Counted from the first letter of the stretch, positions 1 through 9,346 are shown. The stretch is DNA of 64,000 bases from Pseudomonas sp. H9 (GCF_004353925.1 NZ_SMOK01000027.1:124001-188000); one strand, 5' to 3'. Numbers and translations are program-made. Notes: a model not told the origin generated them from the sequence alone.

Positions 1-905
1 TCATCTCGCCGACGGTGGCCGCACGTCAGGCCGCGACCCTGGATCGACTCTCCGGCGGCCGTGCGTTGTTCAACCTGGTCACCGGTGGTGATCCCGAAGA
101 GCTGTCCGGTGATGGCCTATTCCTCAGCCACGAAGAGCGCTACCAGGCGTCGGTGGAATTCACCCGCATCTGGCGGCGGGTGCTGGAAGGCGAAACCGTT
201 GACTACGACGGTCAGCATATTCAGGTCAAAGGGGCGAAGCTGCTTTATCCGCCAATTCAGCAGCCACGTCCGCCGCTGTATTTCGGTGGTTCTTCCGAAG
301 CGGCACAAGACCTTGCCGCCGAGCAGGTCGAGCTGTACCTGACCTGGGGTGAGCCGCCGGCAGCAGTGGCCGAGAAAATCGAACAAGTGCGCGCCAAGGC
401 CGCCAAGCAAGGCCGCACCGTGCGCTTCGGCATTCGCTTGCATGTGATTGTGCGTGAGACTAACGCTGAAGCCTGGCAGGCCGCTGAGCGGCTGATCTCG
501 CACCTGGACGACGACACCATTGCCCGCGCTCAAGCCTCGCTGGCACGTTTTGACTCGGTGGGTCAGCAACGCATGGCCGCGTTGCACGGCGGCAACCGTG
601 ACAACCTCGAAGTCAGCCCTAACCTCTGGGCCGGTGTCGGTTTGGTACGCGGTGGTGCCGGTACGGCGCTGGTGGGCGATGGCCCGACCGTGGCAGAACG
701 GGTCAAGGAATACGCGGCATTGGGTATCGATACCTTCATCTTCTCGGGTTATCCACACCTGGAAGAGTCGTACCGGGTCGCTGAGCTGCTGTTCCCGCAC
801 CTGGATGTGGAGCGTCCGGAACTGCCGAAAAGCGGTGGCTACGTGAGCCCGTTTGGCGAAATGGTCGCCAATGACATCCTGCCCAAATCCGCAGCGCAGC
901 GCTGA
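1..905 (+). CDS. ssuD: Alkanesulfonate monooxygenase SsuD (5' truncated)
   Basis: FMNH2-dependent monooxygenase that releases sulfite from alkanesulfonates during sulfur limitation. The reading frame is open from base 3 with no start, so the N-terminal part lies outside the window; about 300 of the usual ~380 residues are present. Visible family marks are AATLDRLSGGR followed by NLVTGGDPEE, the flexible-loop signature RGGAGTALVGD, and the C-terminal SGYPHLEESYR segment of bacterial luciferase-like flavin enzymes. It is followed after 10 bp by ssuC, so it belongs to the ssu operon. The FMN reductase SsuE and binding protein SsuA would be expected upstream, outside this window. Confidence 0.95.
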   Translation, partial: ISPTVAARQAATLDRLSGGRALFNLVTGGDPEELSGDGLFLSHEERYQASVEFTRIWRRVLEGETVDYDGQHIQVKGAKLLYPPIQQPRPPLYFGGSSEAAQDLAAEQVELYLTWGEPPAAVAEKIEQVRAKAAKQGRTVRFGIRLHVIVRETNAEAWQAAERLISHLDDDTIARAQASLARFDSVGQQRMAALHGGNRDNLEVSPNLWAGVGLVRGGAGTALVGDGPTVAERVKEYAALGIDTFIFSGYPHLEESYRVAELLFPHLDVERPELPKSGGYVSPFGEMVANDILPKSAAQR

Positions 906-915
906 GGGTATCGCC

Positions 916-1710
916 ATGAGTCGAGCATCCACTCCTTGGCCACAGCGCCTGGCGCCCTGGGCGCTACCGCTGTTGCTGTTGGCGGTCTGGCAATTGGCAG
1001 TCAGCGCTGGCTGGCTGTCAACGCGCATCCTGCCGGCACCGAGCGCGGTGTTTAGCGCGGGTGTCGAGCTGGTCCGCAGCGGTGAAATCTGGACCCACTT
1101 GGCGATCAGCGGCTGGCGTGCGGCCCTTGGCTTCGTGATCGGTGGTTCGATCGGCCTGGCGTTGGGCTTTATCACCGGGCTGTCGAGATGGGGCGAGCGC
1201 CTGCTCGACAGCTCGGTGCAGATGATCCGCAACGTGCCGCACCTGGCGCTGATCCCATTGGTGATTCTGTGGTTCGGTATTGATGAGTCGGCGAAAATTT
1301 TCCTGGTGGCGCTGGGTACCTTGTTCCCGATTTACCTCAACACCTATCACGGTATCCGCAACGTTGACCCGGCGCTGGTGGAAATGGCGCGCAGCTATGG
1401 CCTGTCTGGGTTTGAACTGTTTCGCCAGGTGATTCTGCCGGGGGCCTTGCCTTCGATTCTGGTCGGTGTGCGTTTTGCCCTGGGCTTTATGTGGCTGACC
1501 CTGATCGTGGCCGAAACCATTTCGGCCAACGCAGGCATCGGCTATCTGGCGATGAATGCCCGTGAGTTCCTGCAGACCGACGTCGTGGTGCTGGCGATTG
1601 TGCTGTACGCCGTGCTCGGCAAGCTGGCCGACCTGGCCGCGCGGGGGCTGGAGCGAGTCTGGCTGCGTTGGCACCCGGCTTATCAACCAACCCGGGGAGA
1701 GGGCGCATGA
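916..1710 (+). CDS. ssuC: Sulfonate ABC transporter permease SsuC
   Basis: Inner-membrane permease of the aliphatic sulfonate importer, 264 residues. ATG 916 is preferred because a GAGGG ribosome-binding site lies 7 bp before it and the protein then begins with a short polar stretch followed by the first membrane segment (ALPLLLLAVWQLAV). The binding-protein-dependent transport signature follows the usual pattern, with the EAA-like loop around MARSYGLSGFELFRQVILPGALPS coupling to the ATPase (residues about 155–180). The stop TGA overlaps the SsuB start codon (ATGA), implying translational coupling. Confidence 0.95.
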   Translation: MSRASTPWPQRLAPWALPLLLLAVWQLAVSAGWLSTRILPAPSAVFSAGVELVRSGEIWTHLAISGWRAALGFVIGGSIGLALGFITGLSRWGERLLDSSVQMIRNVPHLALIPLVILWFGIDESAKIFLVALGTLFPIYLNTYHGIRNVDPALVEMARSYGLSGFELFRQVILPGALPSILVGVRFALGFMWLTLIVAETISANAGIGYLAMNAREFLQTDVVVLAIVLYAVLGKLADLAARGLERVWLRWHPAYQPTRGEGA

Positions 1711-2519
1711 CCATCCTCAAAGAAGCGCCACAGCATTTGCTGCGCGGTATTCCGCTGGCGGCCAACAACCTGCAGAAAACCTTTGGCCAGCGCACTGTGC
1801 TGGGTGACATCGATCTGCATATTCCAGCCGGGCAGTTCGTCGCCATCGTCGGGCGCAGCGGCTGCGGCAAGAGCACGTTGCTGCGCCTGCTCGCCGGGCT
1901 CGATCAGCCCACTGGCGGCGAACTGTTAGCAGGCTCTGCGCCCTTGAGCGAAGCGCGTGAAGACACCCGCCTGATGTTCCAGGAAGCGCGTTTGCTGCCA
2001 TGGAAAAAGGTCATCGACAACGTTGGCCTGGGGTTGTCCGGCGACTGGCGTGGGCAGGCATTGCGAGCCCTGGAGGCGGTCGGCTTGGCCGAGCGCGCCA
2101 ACGAATGGCCTGCGGCTTTGTCCGGCGGCCAGAAGCAGCGTGTGGCATTGGCTCGCGCGCTGATTCACCAGCCGCGCCTGCTGTTGCTCGACGAGCCACT
2201 GGGGGCATTGGACGCCCTGACGCGCATCGAGATGCAGCAACTGATCGAACGGCTCTGGCGCCAACACGGTTTTACCGTGCTGTTGGTTACCCATGACGTC
2301 AGCGAAGCGGTCGCGGTCGCTGACCGGGTGATTCTGATTGAAGACGGTGAGGTCGGGCTGGACCTGACCATCGACTTACCGCGCCCGCGTGTACGGGGTT
2401 CCCATCGCCTGGCGGCGCTGGAAACCGAAGTTCTCAACCGCGTTCTTTCGGTTCCGGGCGCACCGCCCGAGCCGGAACCCGTAGCACCTTTACCCACGCA
2501 ACTGCGTTGGGCTCATTAA
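1707..2519 (+). CDS. ssuB: Sulfonate ABC transporter ATPase SsuB
   Basis: ATP-binding subunit of the sulfonate importer, 270 residues. Walker A is GRSGCGKST, the Q-loop region is MFQEARLLPW, the ABC signature is LSGGQKQR, Walker B is LLLLDEPLGALD, and the switch histidine lies in LLVTHDVSEA. The ATG at 1707 overlaps the ssuC stop by 4 bp and has GGGAGAGGG just upstream. The tail after the switch region is proline-rich, as in other Pseudomonas SsuB proteins. Works with SsuC on the cytoplasmic face of the membrane. Confidence 0.95.
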   Translation: MTILKEAPQHLLRGIPLAANNLQKTFGQRTVLGDIDLHIPAGQFVAIVGRSGCGKSTLLRLLAGLDQPTGGELLAGSAPLSEAREDTRLMFQEARLLPWKKVIDNVGLGLSGDWRGQALRALEAVGLAERANEWPAALSGGQKQRVALARALIHQPRLLLLDEPLGALDALTRIEMQQLIERLWRQHGFTVLLVTHDVSEAVAVADRVILIEDGEVGLDLTIDLPRPRVRGSHRLAALETEVLNRVLSVPGAPPEPEPVAPLPTQLRWAH

Positions 2520-2537
2520 CGAAAAGGAAGCAGACCA

Positions 2538-2753
2538 ATGACTATCAAAGCGATCAACGTACGTAACCAGTTCAAAGGCACTGTGAAAGAAATCCTCGAA
2601 GGGCCGGTGCTGTCGGAAATCGATGTGCAGACGGCATCGGGCATCGTCACCTCGGTGATCACCACCCGCTCAGTGCGTGAGCTGGAGTTGGCCATTGGCA
2701 GTGAAGTGATTGCCTTCGTGAAATCTACTGAAGTGTCGATTGCCAAGCTGTAA
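2538..2753 (+). CDS. ssuF: Molybdopterin-binding (TOBE) protein SsuF
   Basis: A 71-residue single TOBE/Mop-domain protein, beginning TIKAINVRNQFKGTVKEI and ending in the typical KSTEVSIAKL strand. Pseudomonas putida ssu operons end with such a gene (ssuF), needed for growth on aromatic sulfonate esters by an unclear mechanism; the fold binds molybdate or a molybdopterin-like oxyanion in relatives. It starts 18 bp after ssuB with an AAGGAAG ribosome-binding site, so it is the last gene of the operon. A REPIN follows immediately. Confidence 0.9.
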   Translation: MTIKAINVRNQFKGTVKEILEGPVLSEIDVQTASGIVTSVITTRSVRELELAIGSEVIAFVKSTEVSIAKL

Positions 2754-2766
2754 TCAGCTGACCTGG

Positions 2767-2836
2767 GTGGGAGCGGGCTTGCCCCGCGATAGCGGTGTAT
2801 CAGTTACATCGCGTCGCGGGGCAAGCCCGCTCCCAC
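2767..2836. repeat. REPIN (inverted REP pair)
   Basis: Two REP half-units in inverted orientation (GTGGGAGCGGGC ... GCCCGCTCCCAC) around a short loop. It lies between ssuF and the convergent tetR gene and encodes the last residues and stop codon of the latter. Confidence 0.92.
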
Positions 2837-3456
2837 TTTGGCAGGAAGGGTGGCAGGTATAGCCCTAAGTAAGCATCAAACACGCGCATGCCTTCTTCGG
2901 CCATGCGTGGCGTGATCTGGCCATGCAACTGCACTGAGCGGGCATACACCCGGTCACCCAGCTCCATGGCCAGGGCAAACACGTCCACATCTTCTGGTAG
3001 CGCCGGCAGCTGAAAATGCTGGGCAAACAACTTGTGCATCAGGTCGCCCAGTTCGATGTCGTGTTGGCGGTCGGCCTGGGTCACCTCGCTCAGGCCGTGC
3101 TGGGCGAGAATCAATTGGCGGGCCGCCGCATCTTCGTTGTAGATACTCAGCATGCGTTGTTCCACCAGGCGCGACAGGTCGTGCCAGGTGTTCAGCGTCG
3201 ATGTCTCGATGGGGGCTGCCAGGCAGGCGCGAAATGCGCCATGAACGTCGGCGGTCAGGGCTTCGAGCAGCGCCGGTACGCTGGCGAAAAAGTGATACAC
3301 CGATGACGGCGGGATTTGTGCCCGTTCGGCAACGCTGTAGATCGACAGGCTGGCCACACCCTCACTGGCCAGCAGGGTACGTGCCGCCTCAAGGATCGAG
3401 TCGATCCGCGCCTGACTGCGGGCGCGGGGTTTGCGTGGGCTGACTGTGCGGCTCAT
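2800..3456 (-). CDS. TetR-family transcriptional regulator
   Basis: A 218-residue DNA-binding repressor. The N-terminal helix-turn-helix is recognisable in ILEAARTLLASEGVASLSI followed by VAERAQIPPSSVYHFFAS (residues about 20–60); the C-terminal ligand domain is not diagnostic. The start ATG 3456 is chosen because it lies 1 bp beyond the gshA stop codon, so the gene is co-transcribed and probably translationally coupled with gshA. Oddity: the last ~10 residues (ending WERACPATRCN) and the TGA stop are encoded by the REPIN at 2767–2836, so the native C-terminus has probably been altered by the repeat. Ligand and targets are unknown. Confidence 0.85.
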   Translation of the reverse strand: MSRTVSPRKPRARSQARIDSILEAARTLLASEGVASLSIYSVAERAQIPPSSVYHFFASVPALLEALTADVHGAFRACLAAPIETSTLNTWHDLSRLVEQRMLSIYNEDAAARQLILAQHGLSEVTQADRQHDIELGDLMHKLFAQHFQLPALPEDVDVFALAMELGDRVYARSVQLHGQITPRMAEEGMRVFDAYLGLYLPPFLPKWERACPATRCN

Positions 3457-3457
3457 G

Positions 3458-5059
3458 TCAGTTGCTGATTGCCAGGATACTGGCCTGGTAAGCGCTGACG
3501 AACAGGTCGAAGTCGGCCTTGTTCTCTTCACGCTCCAACTTGGCCTGGGCTTCCAGTGACTCGCGGGCTGCGGCTTCAAAGCGCTGTTGCTCTTGCGCTG
3601 GTAGCGCCTTGGCGCGGAAAAACTCGGCATGTGCCTGGCTTTGGCGCAAGGCAAAGCGGCTGAAGCTCTCCTTGTGCTCAGTCATGCTCGCCAGTACCTG
3701 CGCCGACGGCGTCAGGGACGGGTCGCTGACTTTGGCTTTTTGCAGCTCCAGCGCTTTGCCATGCTCATCACTGGCCAGGCTGCGGTCGAGCAGTTCGGCC
3801 AGCGGGGCAATACGTTCAAGCAATTCGTCAGCCCATTCCTTGAGCGCTACCGGCTTGCCGTGACGCTGCAGCATCAAACCTGGGCGGCGACCTTCTTTGA
3901 CCACACTGAGGAAGTTGCTGGTGCAGTTGCCGCACTCCAGATAACCCAGCAGCGGGCTGTCTTCCAGGGCGCAGAACAGCAGGAAGGCGTCGAGAAAGCG
4001 CGCTTCGTTAAGGTCAATGCCGGTGGGCAGGAACGGGTTGATGTCCAGGCAACGCACTTCGACGTACTGGATGCCACGCGCCATCAGGGCCTGGATCGGA
4101 CGTTCGCCGCTGTAGGTCACGCGCTTCGGACGGATGTTCGAGTAGTACTCGTTTTCGATCTGCAGGATGTTGGTGTTCAGTTGCACCCACTCGCCATCTT
4201 TGTGTGTGCCGATCTCGACATACGGCGCATACGGGGTGGCGACGGCCTTGCGCAGGCTGTCGGTGTAGCTGTTCAGATCGTTGTAGCACGGGGTAAGGCC
4301 GGCCTGGGCATTGCTCTGGTAGCCCAGGTCGCTCATACGCAAGCTGGTGGCGTATGGCAGGTAGAGGGTGTCGGCGTCGAACTGTTCGAGCTGATGCGGG
4401 CGGCCGCGCAGGAAGCCGGCGTCGAGTGCGGGCGAGGCACCGAATAGGTACATCAGCAGCCAGCTGTAGCGGCGGAAGTTGCGGATCAGGGCGATGTAGG
4501 CCGCCGACTGATAAGCGCGATCATCCAGGTTGCTGCCTTCAGCGGCACGCAGCAGCGGCCAGAGTTTTTCTGGCAGCGAGAAATTGTAGTGAATCCCGGC
4601 AATGCACTGCATGGTGCGGCCGTAACGCAGGGCCAGGCCCTTGCGATAGACATACTTGAGCTGACCGATGTTGGATGTGCCATACCAGGCAATCGGAATG
4701 TCTTCCTCTGCCGGTAGTGGGCACGGCATAGACGGGCTCCACAGGTATTCGCTGCCCAGCTGGGTGTAAGCGAAACGGTGGATATTCTCCAGGCTTTCGA
4801 GGGTCTGCGCCGGGTCAGCCAGGGCTGGGGTGATGAACTCCAGCAGCGACTCCGAATAGTCCGTGGTGATCTGCTCGTGGGTCAACGCCGCGCCGAGAGC
4901 CTCGGGGTGCGGGGTTTGTGCCAGGCGACCTTCCTCGGTCACACGCAAGCATTCGCGCTCGATGCCGTGCAGGCACTGCTTGAGCAGGGAGAGGTTGTCG
5001 CCTTCGCCGAGCAGGCTCAGGCGGCGGTTGAGAAGTTCGCTCAAGATGGATTCCTTCAC
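3458..5059 (-). CDS. gshA: Glutamate–cysteine ligase
   Basis: ATP-dependent first step of glutathione synthesis, joining L-glutamate (gamma-carboxyl) to L-cysteine in the cytoplasm. The protein is 533 residues, close to the ~520 of the gamma-proteobacterial type I enzyme. Supporting segments are GIERECLRVT near the N-terminus, TDYSESLLEFITP, GIHYNFSLPE, and the VEVRCLDINPF region. The ATG at 5059 gives the normal N-terminus. Divergent from the interrupted gene at 5342 across a 280-bp gap. A TetR gene follows with 1 bp spacing. Confidence 0.96.
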   Translation of the reverse strand: MKESILSELLNRRLSLLGEGDNLSLLKQCLHGIERECLRVTEEGRLAQTPHPEALGAALTHEQITTDYSESLLEFITPALADPAQTLESLENIHRFAYTQLGSEYLWSPSMPCPLPAEEDIPIAWYGTSNIGQLKYVYRKGLALRYGRTMQCIAGIHYNFSLPEKLWPLLRAAEGSNLDDRAYQSAAYIALIRNFRRYSWLLMYLFGASPALDAGFLRGRPHQLEQFDADTLYLPYATSLRMSDLGYQSNAQAGLTPCYNDLNSYTDSLRKAVATPYAPYVEIGTHKDGEWVQLNTNILQIENEYYSNIRPKRVTYSGERPIQALMARGIQYVEVRCLDINPFLPTGIDLNEARFLDAFLLFCALEDSPLLGYLECGNCTSNFLSVVKEGRRPGLMLQRHGKPVALKEWADELLERIAPLAELLDRSLASDEHGKALELQKAKVSDPSLTPSAQVLASMTEHKESFSRFALRQSQAHAEFFRAKALPAQEQQRFEAAARESLEAQAKLEREENKADFDLFVSAYQASILAISN

Positions 5060-5341
5060 GCGTCAGTCGCCCCAATATGGGGGTGGAATTGACGGTCTAC
5101 AAGGGTGGACAGAGGAACTGGCGTTGTCGCCTGGCTAGGTGTCGGTGTCCCATGGCGCAACGCCTGCCGCTAACAAGGGATCAAACCGCATCCGTTATCA
5201 CTAAAAATACCTTACAAACAATGGCATCTGCCAGCCATAACTACGCCCGCGCCTACCTGCCACCTAGCATTTTTGCCAGTTTCGCCGACGACTGCAATTG
5301 ATGCTCAATGGCGGCATAGGACCTTCGGCTAGGTAACGATC
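5060..5341. other. Intergenic region between divergent genes
   Basis: About 280 bp with an AT-rich core around 5195–5225 (TATCACTAAAAATACCTTAC) that is a plausible place for the gshA promoter on the minus strand. No convincing ORF, repeat or RNA structure is visible. Confidence 0.4.
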
Positions 5342-6640
5342 ATGGCTGGTTTCGATCCGCTGGGCGGCAGTATGCAGGATTTTCGCGTATTGCCAGGAGC
5401 ACATTTGCTGACTCGTCTGGAGCCATTTTTCGAATGGCAGCAAGCCCGGCGCGTTGCCGGTGTGTGGTCTTTGGGACGTTCTACGGAAAACGGCCCGCAC
5501 GGTGTATGTCAGGTACGTAGTGATACCGGGCGGCTCTTCACCGGCATAAACCTGGCTTCACAGGATTACCTGAGCTTGTCTTCGCATCCCAGCATAAAAG
5601 CAGTGGCTATTGAGGCGCTTCAGAGTTTTGGTGTGCACAGCGCAGGGTCACCGGCGCTGGTGGGTAATACATCACTTTCGCTAGCGCTGGAGGAACAGCT
5701 GGGCGAGTTTCTTCAACAACCGTATGTCACTTTGTTTCCAACCGGATGGGCGGCGGGCTATGGCGTCATCAAGGCGCTGGTCAGGCCTGGCGATTACATT
5801 GTCATGGATCGACTCGCGCATGCTTGCCTGCACGAAGGTGCCCAGGCAGCAACCCGTAACGTGCATTTGTTTCGGCACAACGACTTGATGTCGTAGCGTG
5901 AGCAGCTAAAGAAGATTCGCAGCGAAGCTCACGAGGCAGGTGTACTCGTAGTGACGGAAAGCCTGTTTTCCATGGACTCTGACACGCCGGACATCTCGGC
6001 CATGCAGAGGCTCTCGACAGAATTTGGCGCGACGTTGGTAGTCGATGTCGCTCACGACCTGGGGTGTTTGGGGGCAAATGGCTGGGGGCATGTTGGCGAT
6101 CAGGGAATGCGAGGTAAAGTCGACGTGGTGATGGGCAGCTTTTCCAAGACCTTTGCTTCCAATGGCGGGTTTGTCGCCTGTCGTCAACACAGCGTTAAAG
6201 AGTATCTGCGCTACTACAGCTCCCCCCATACTTTTTCCAATGCGTTGTCACCTGTGCAGGCCGCAGTGATCGGCGATTGTCTGAGAATCATCGTTTCTGA
6301 GGAAGGGGCCCGCCTGCGAGAACAACTGATGGCCAATATTCGCGTGTTGCGCCAGCGCTTGGGTGAAGAAAAATTTGAGGTCCATGGGACCGACTCGCCC
6401 ATTGTCTGCGTCAAGATGGGCAACGAGCGTTTGGCACGACTGGTGGGGCGAGAGTTACCCGACCTGCAGATGGTTGCCAATTTAGTGGAGTACCCGGCGG
6501 TCGCCAAAGGGTCGGCACGTATGCGCCTTCAGGTAATGGCAGGGCACCATAAAGATGACCTGCTTGCTGCGGTGAACCGGCTAACGGCGGCCTTTCGTCT
6601 CGCCCAGCGCTATGAGAGGAACGCTGAGCGGGACGCGTGA
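5342..6640 (+). pseudogene. Alpha-oxoamine synthase-family PLP enzyme interrupted by an in-frame TAG
   Basis: Two open stretches (5342–5893 and 5897–6640) lie in the same frame and are separated only by the amber codon TAG at 5894–5896. Together they make ~432 residues matching the 8-amino-7-oxononanoate synthase / 2-amino-3-ketobutyrate CoA ligase fold: NLASQDYLSLSSHP and GSPALVGN near the N-terminus, SLFSMDSDTPD, the cofactor Asp/His segment VVDVAHDLG, and the PLP-lysine motif SFSKTFASNGG. The family usually has DDAHGLG, so one residue is atypical. Codon use and GC are visibly lower than in neighbours, suggesting transfer. Substrate cannot be assigned. A single nonsense change (e.g. from CAG or TGG) would explain the break; a sequencing error is also possible. 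Confidence 0.8.
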
Positions 6641-6644
6641 GCCT

Positions 6645-7028
6645 CTACAGCAACGTGAAGGTTCCCTGTGCTTTTGCCACGCATTTTCCCTCTTGGCGCA
6701 CATCGGCTTCGACCACAAACAGACGCCGGCCTGCCTGCAGAACCTGGGCAATGCACAACACCTCCCCGTCACTGACGGGGCGCAGGTAGTTGATCTTGCA
6801 TTCTATGGTCACGCTCTGCTGATCAAAGCCGTGGGCGCTGGAACAGGCCAGGCCCATGGCGATGTCCACCAGGCTGAACAGTGCACCACCGTGTAACTTG
6901 CCGCCGCGATTGCGCAAATGCGCTTCCACCGACAGGGTTACTTCTGCAACACCTGGTTCCAGGCGCTGCAGACGGCAACCGAGCAACTGACTGAAGGCGC
7001 TGTACACGACCTCTTCGGGAACCTCCAT
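6645..7028 (-). CDS. PaaI-type hotdog thioesterase
   Basis: A 127-residue single hotdog domain acyl-CoA thioesterase. The catalytic-region motif RGGKLHGGALFSLVDIAMG (residues about 40–60) is typical of the PaaI/YdiI group. ATG 7028 overlaps the tex stop by one base (TGATG); a GTG three bases earlier is the alternative. It is therefore the second gene of a tex–thioesterase operon, converging on the interrupted gene at 5342–6640. The natural acyl substrate cannot be read from the sequence. Confidence 0.88.
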   Translation of the reverse strand: MEVPEEVVYSAFSQLLGCRLQRLEPGVAEVTLSVEAHLRNRGGKLHGGALFSLVDIAMGLACSSAHGFDQQSVTIECKINYLRPVSDGEVLCIAQVLQAGRRLFVVEADVRQEGKCVAKAQGTFTLL

Positions 7029-9346
7029 CACTTCTTCTTCAGCTGTTTGGCGTTGGCGAACAGCGCGGCCATGGCATTGTTGGCCGGAGCCGGCGTTTCC
7101 TTGGCACGCGGTGCTGCGCTTTGCTGGCGCGGGGCAGAGCCTGGGCGGCTACCACGAGCGCCATCGATCTTCTCGCCTGGGGTGTCGCTCATGCGCATCG
7201 ACAGGCCGACCCGTTTGCGCGGAATGTCGACTTCCATGACCTTGACCTTGACCACGTCGCCGGCTTTGACCGCTTCGCGTGGGTCTTTGATGAACTTCTC
7301 GGACAGCGCCGAGATGTGCACCAGGCCGTCCTGGTGGACGCCGATGTCGACGAAGGCACCGAAGTTGGTGACGTTGGTGACCACGCCTTCGAGGATCATG
7401 CCCAGTTGCAGGTCTTTGAGGTCTTCGACCCCTTCCTGGAATTCAGCGGTTTTGAACTCGGGGCGCGGGTCGCGGCCGGGTTTGTCCAGTTCCTGGAGGA
7501 TGTCGGTAACCGTTGGCAGGCCGAAGGTTTCGTCGGTGAATTTTTTCGGGTCCAGGCGCTTGAGGAAACCACTGTCGCCAATCAGCGAGCGGATGTCGCG
7601 GTCGGTATCGGCAGCAATGCGTTGTACCAGCGGGTAGGCCTCAGGGTGCACTGCCGAAGCGTCCAGCGGGTTGTCACCGTTCATCACGCGTAGGAAGCCG
7701 GCGGCCTGTTCGAAGGTTTTTTCACCCAAACGGCTGACCTTTTTCAAGGCTGCACGGGTTTTGAAGGCGCCGTTGGCGTCGCGGTGGCTGACGATGTTCT
7801 GCGCCAAGGTGCTGTTGAGGCCGGAGATGCGCGACAGCAGGGCGACCGAAGCAGTGTTGACGTCGACACCGACGGCGTTCACGCAGTCTTCAACCACGGC
7901 GTCCAGGCCGCGCGCCAGTTTGAGTTGGGAAACGTCGTGCTGGTACTGGCCGACACCGATGGATTTCGGATCGATCTTCACCAGCTCTGCCAGCGGATCC
8001 TGCAGACGGCGGGCGATCGACACCGCACCACGGATCGAAACGTCCAGGTCCGGGAATTCGCGGGCTGCCAGTTCCGACGCCGAGTACACCGAAGCACCGG
8101 CTTCAGAGACCATGATCTTGGTCATTTTCAGCGCTGGATATTTTTTGATCAGCTCGGCAGCCAGTTTGTCGGTTTCGCGGCTGGCGGTGCCGTTGCCGAT
8201 CGCAATCAGTTCTACCGAATGCTTGGCGCACAGGGCGGCGAGCACAGCGATGGTCTGGTCCCACTGGTTTTTCGGAACGTGTGGGTAGACCGTGGCGGTA
8301 TCGAGCAACTTGCCGGTGGCATCGACCACCGCCACCTTGCAGCCGGTACGCAAGCCAGGGTCGAGACCGAGGGTGGCGCGCGGGCCGGCTGGGGCAGCCA
8401 GCAGCAGGTCGTGCAGGTTGTGGGCGAATACGTTGATGGCTTCGCTTTCGGCGTTATCGCGCAGTTCGCCGAACAGGTCGGTTTCCAGGTGGCTGTAGAG
8501 CTTAACCTTCCAAGTCCAGCGCACCACTTCACCCAGCCACTTGTCGGCTGGGCGGTTTTGGTTCTGCAGGCCGAAGCGTTCGGCAATCATCAGTTCGCAG
8601 GGGTGAAGGGTGCCCGGCAGTTCTTCGCCAACCTTCAGCGATGCAGCCAGGACGCCTTCGTTGCGACCACGGAAAATAGCCAGGGCGCGGTGCGAGGGTA
8701 CGCTTTTGAGCAGCTCGTCATGTTCGAAATAGTCGCGGAACTTGGCGCCTTCCTCTTCCTTGCCGGCCACCACACGGGCGCTGAGCACGGCCTCCTGCTT
8801 GAGGAAGCTGCGCAGCTTGTCGAGCAGGCTGGCGTCTTCGGCGAAGCGCTCCATGAGAATGTACTTGGCGCCTTCGAGCGCGGCCTTGAGGTCGGCCACG
8901 CCTTTCTCGGCGTCGACGAAGCGCGCGGCTTCGGTTTCCGGGCTCAGTTGCGGGTCGTTCATCAGGCCATCGGCGAGTTCGCCCAGGCCAGCTTCCAGGG
9001 CGATCTGGCCCTTGGTGCGGCGCTTTTGCTTGTACGGCAGGTAAAGGTCTTCGAGGCGCGTCTTGGTGTCAGCCAGTTTGATCTCGCGGGCCAGTTCCGG
9101 GGTGAGTTTGCCTTGCTCTTCGATGCTGGCCAGGATGCTGGCGCGGCGGTCGTCCAGTTCACGCAGGTAGCGCAGGCGCTCTTCCAGATTGCGCAGTTGG
9201 GTGTCATCCAGGCTGCCGGTCACCTCTTTGCGGTAACGGGCGATGAACGGTACCGTCGATCCTTCATCAAGCAGGGCCACGGCCGCTTCGACCTGTTGCG
9301 GGCGGACACCGAGTTCCTCGGCGATGCGGCTGTTGATGCTGTCCAT
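7028..9346 (-). CDS. tex: Transcription accessory protein Tex
   Basis: A 772-residue nucleic-acid-binding protein acting in transcription, a bacterial relative of Spt6. Domains in order: N-terminal helical Tex region from MDSINSRIAEELG, a YqgF-like RNase-H fold (LGLDPGLRTGCKVAVVD, about residues 330–345), helix-hairpin-helix repeats (VGVDVNTASVALLSRISGL), and a C-terminal S1 RNA-binding domain (GVVTNVTNFGAFVDIGVHQDGLVHIS). The start at 9346 was preferred over upstream in-frame ATGs because it matches the family N-terminus and follows AGGTGG. The tail is Ala/Pro/Lys-rich and low complexity. Confidence 0.95.
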   Translation of the reverse strand: MDSINSRIAEELGVRPQQVEAAVALLDEGSTVPFIARYRKEVTGSLDDTQLRNLEERLRYLRELDDRRASILASIEEQGKLTPELAREIKLADTKTRLEDLYLPYKQKRRTKGQIALEAGLGELADGLMNDPQLSPETEAARFVDAEKGVADLKAALEGAKYILMERFAEDASLLDKLRSFLKQEAVLSARVVAGKEEEGAKFRDYFEHDELLKSVPSHRALAIFRGRNEGVLAASLKVGEELPGTLHPCELMIAERFGLQNQNRPADKWLGEVVRWTWKVKLYSHLETDLFGELRDNAESEAINVFAHNLHDLLLAAPAGPRATLGLDPGLRTGCKVAVVDATGKLLDTATVYPHVPKNQWDQTIAVLAALCAKHSVELIAIGNGTASRETDKLAAELIKKYPALKMTKIMVSEAGASVYSASELAAREFPDLDVSIRGAVSIARRLQDPLAELVKIDPKSIGVGQYQHDVSQLKLARGLDAVVEDCVNAVGVDVNTASVALLSRISGLNSTLAQNIVSHRDANGAFKTRAALKKVSRLGEKTFEQAAGFLRVMNGDNPLDASAVHPEAYPLVQRIAADTDRDIRSLIGDSGFLKRLDPKKFTDETFGLPTVTDILQELDKPGRDPRPEFKTAEFQEGVEDLKDLQLGMILEGVVTNVTNFGAFVDIGVHQDGLVHISALSEKFIKDPREAVKAGDVVKVKVMEVDIPRKRVGLSMRMSDTPGEKIDGARGSRPGSAPRQQSAAPRAKETPAPANNAMAALFANAKQLKKK

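Noticed and set aside
117..1232. Long antisense ORFs opposite real genes (also 7784–9358 +, 14894–16483 –, 25345–26841 +, 38535–39617 +, 39919–41028 –, 58864–60372 –)
   Set aside because: They mirror well-identified genes in high-GC DNA, have His/Arg/Gln-rich compositions and resemble no protein family.
5894..5896. TAG as a pyrrolysine or other recoded codon
   Set aside because: Pseudomonads lack the pyrrolysine system and no recoding structure is visible; a nonsense mutation or sequence error is simpler.
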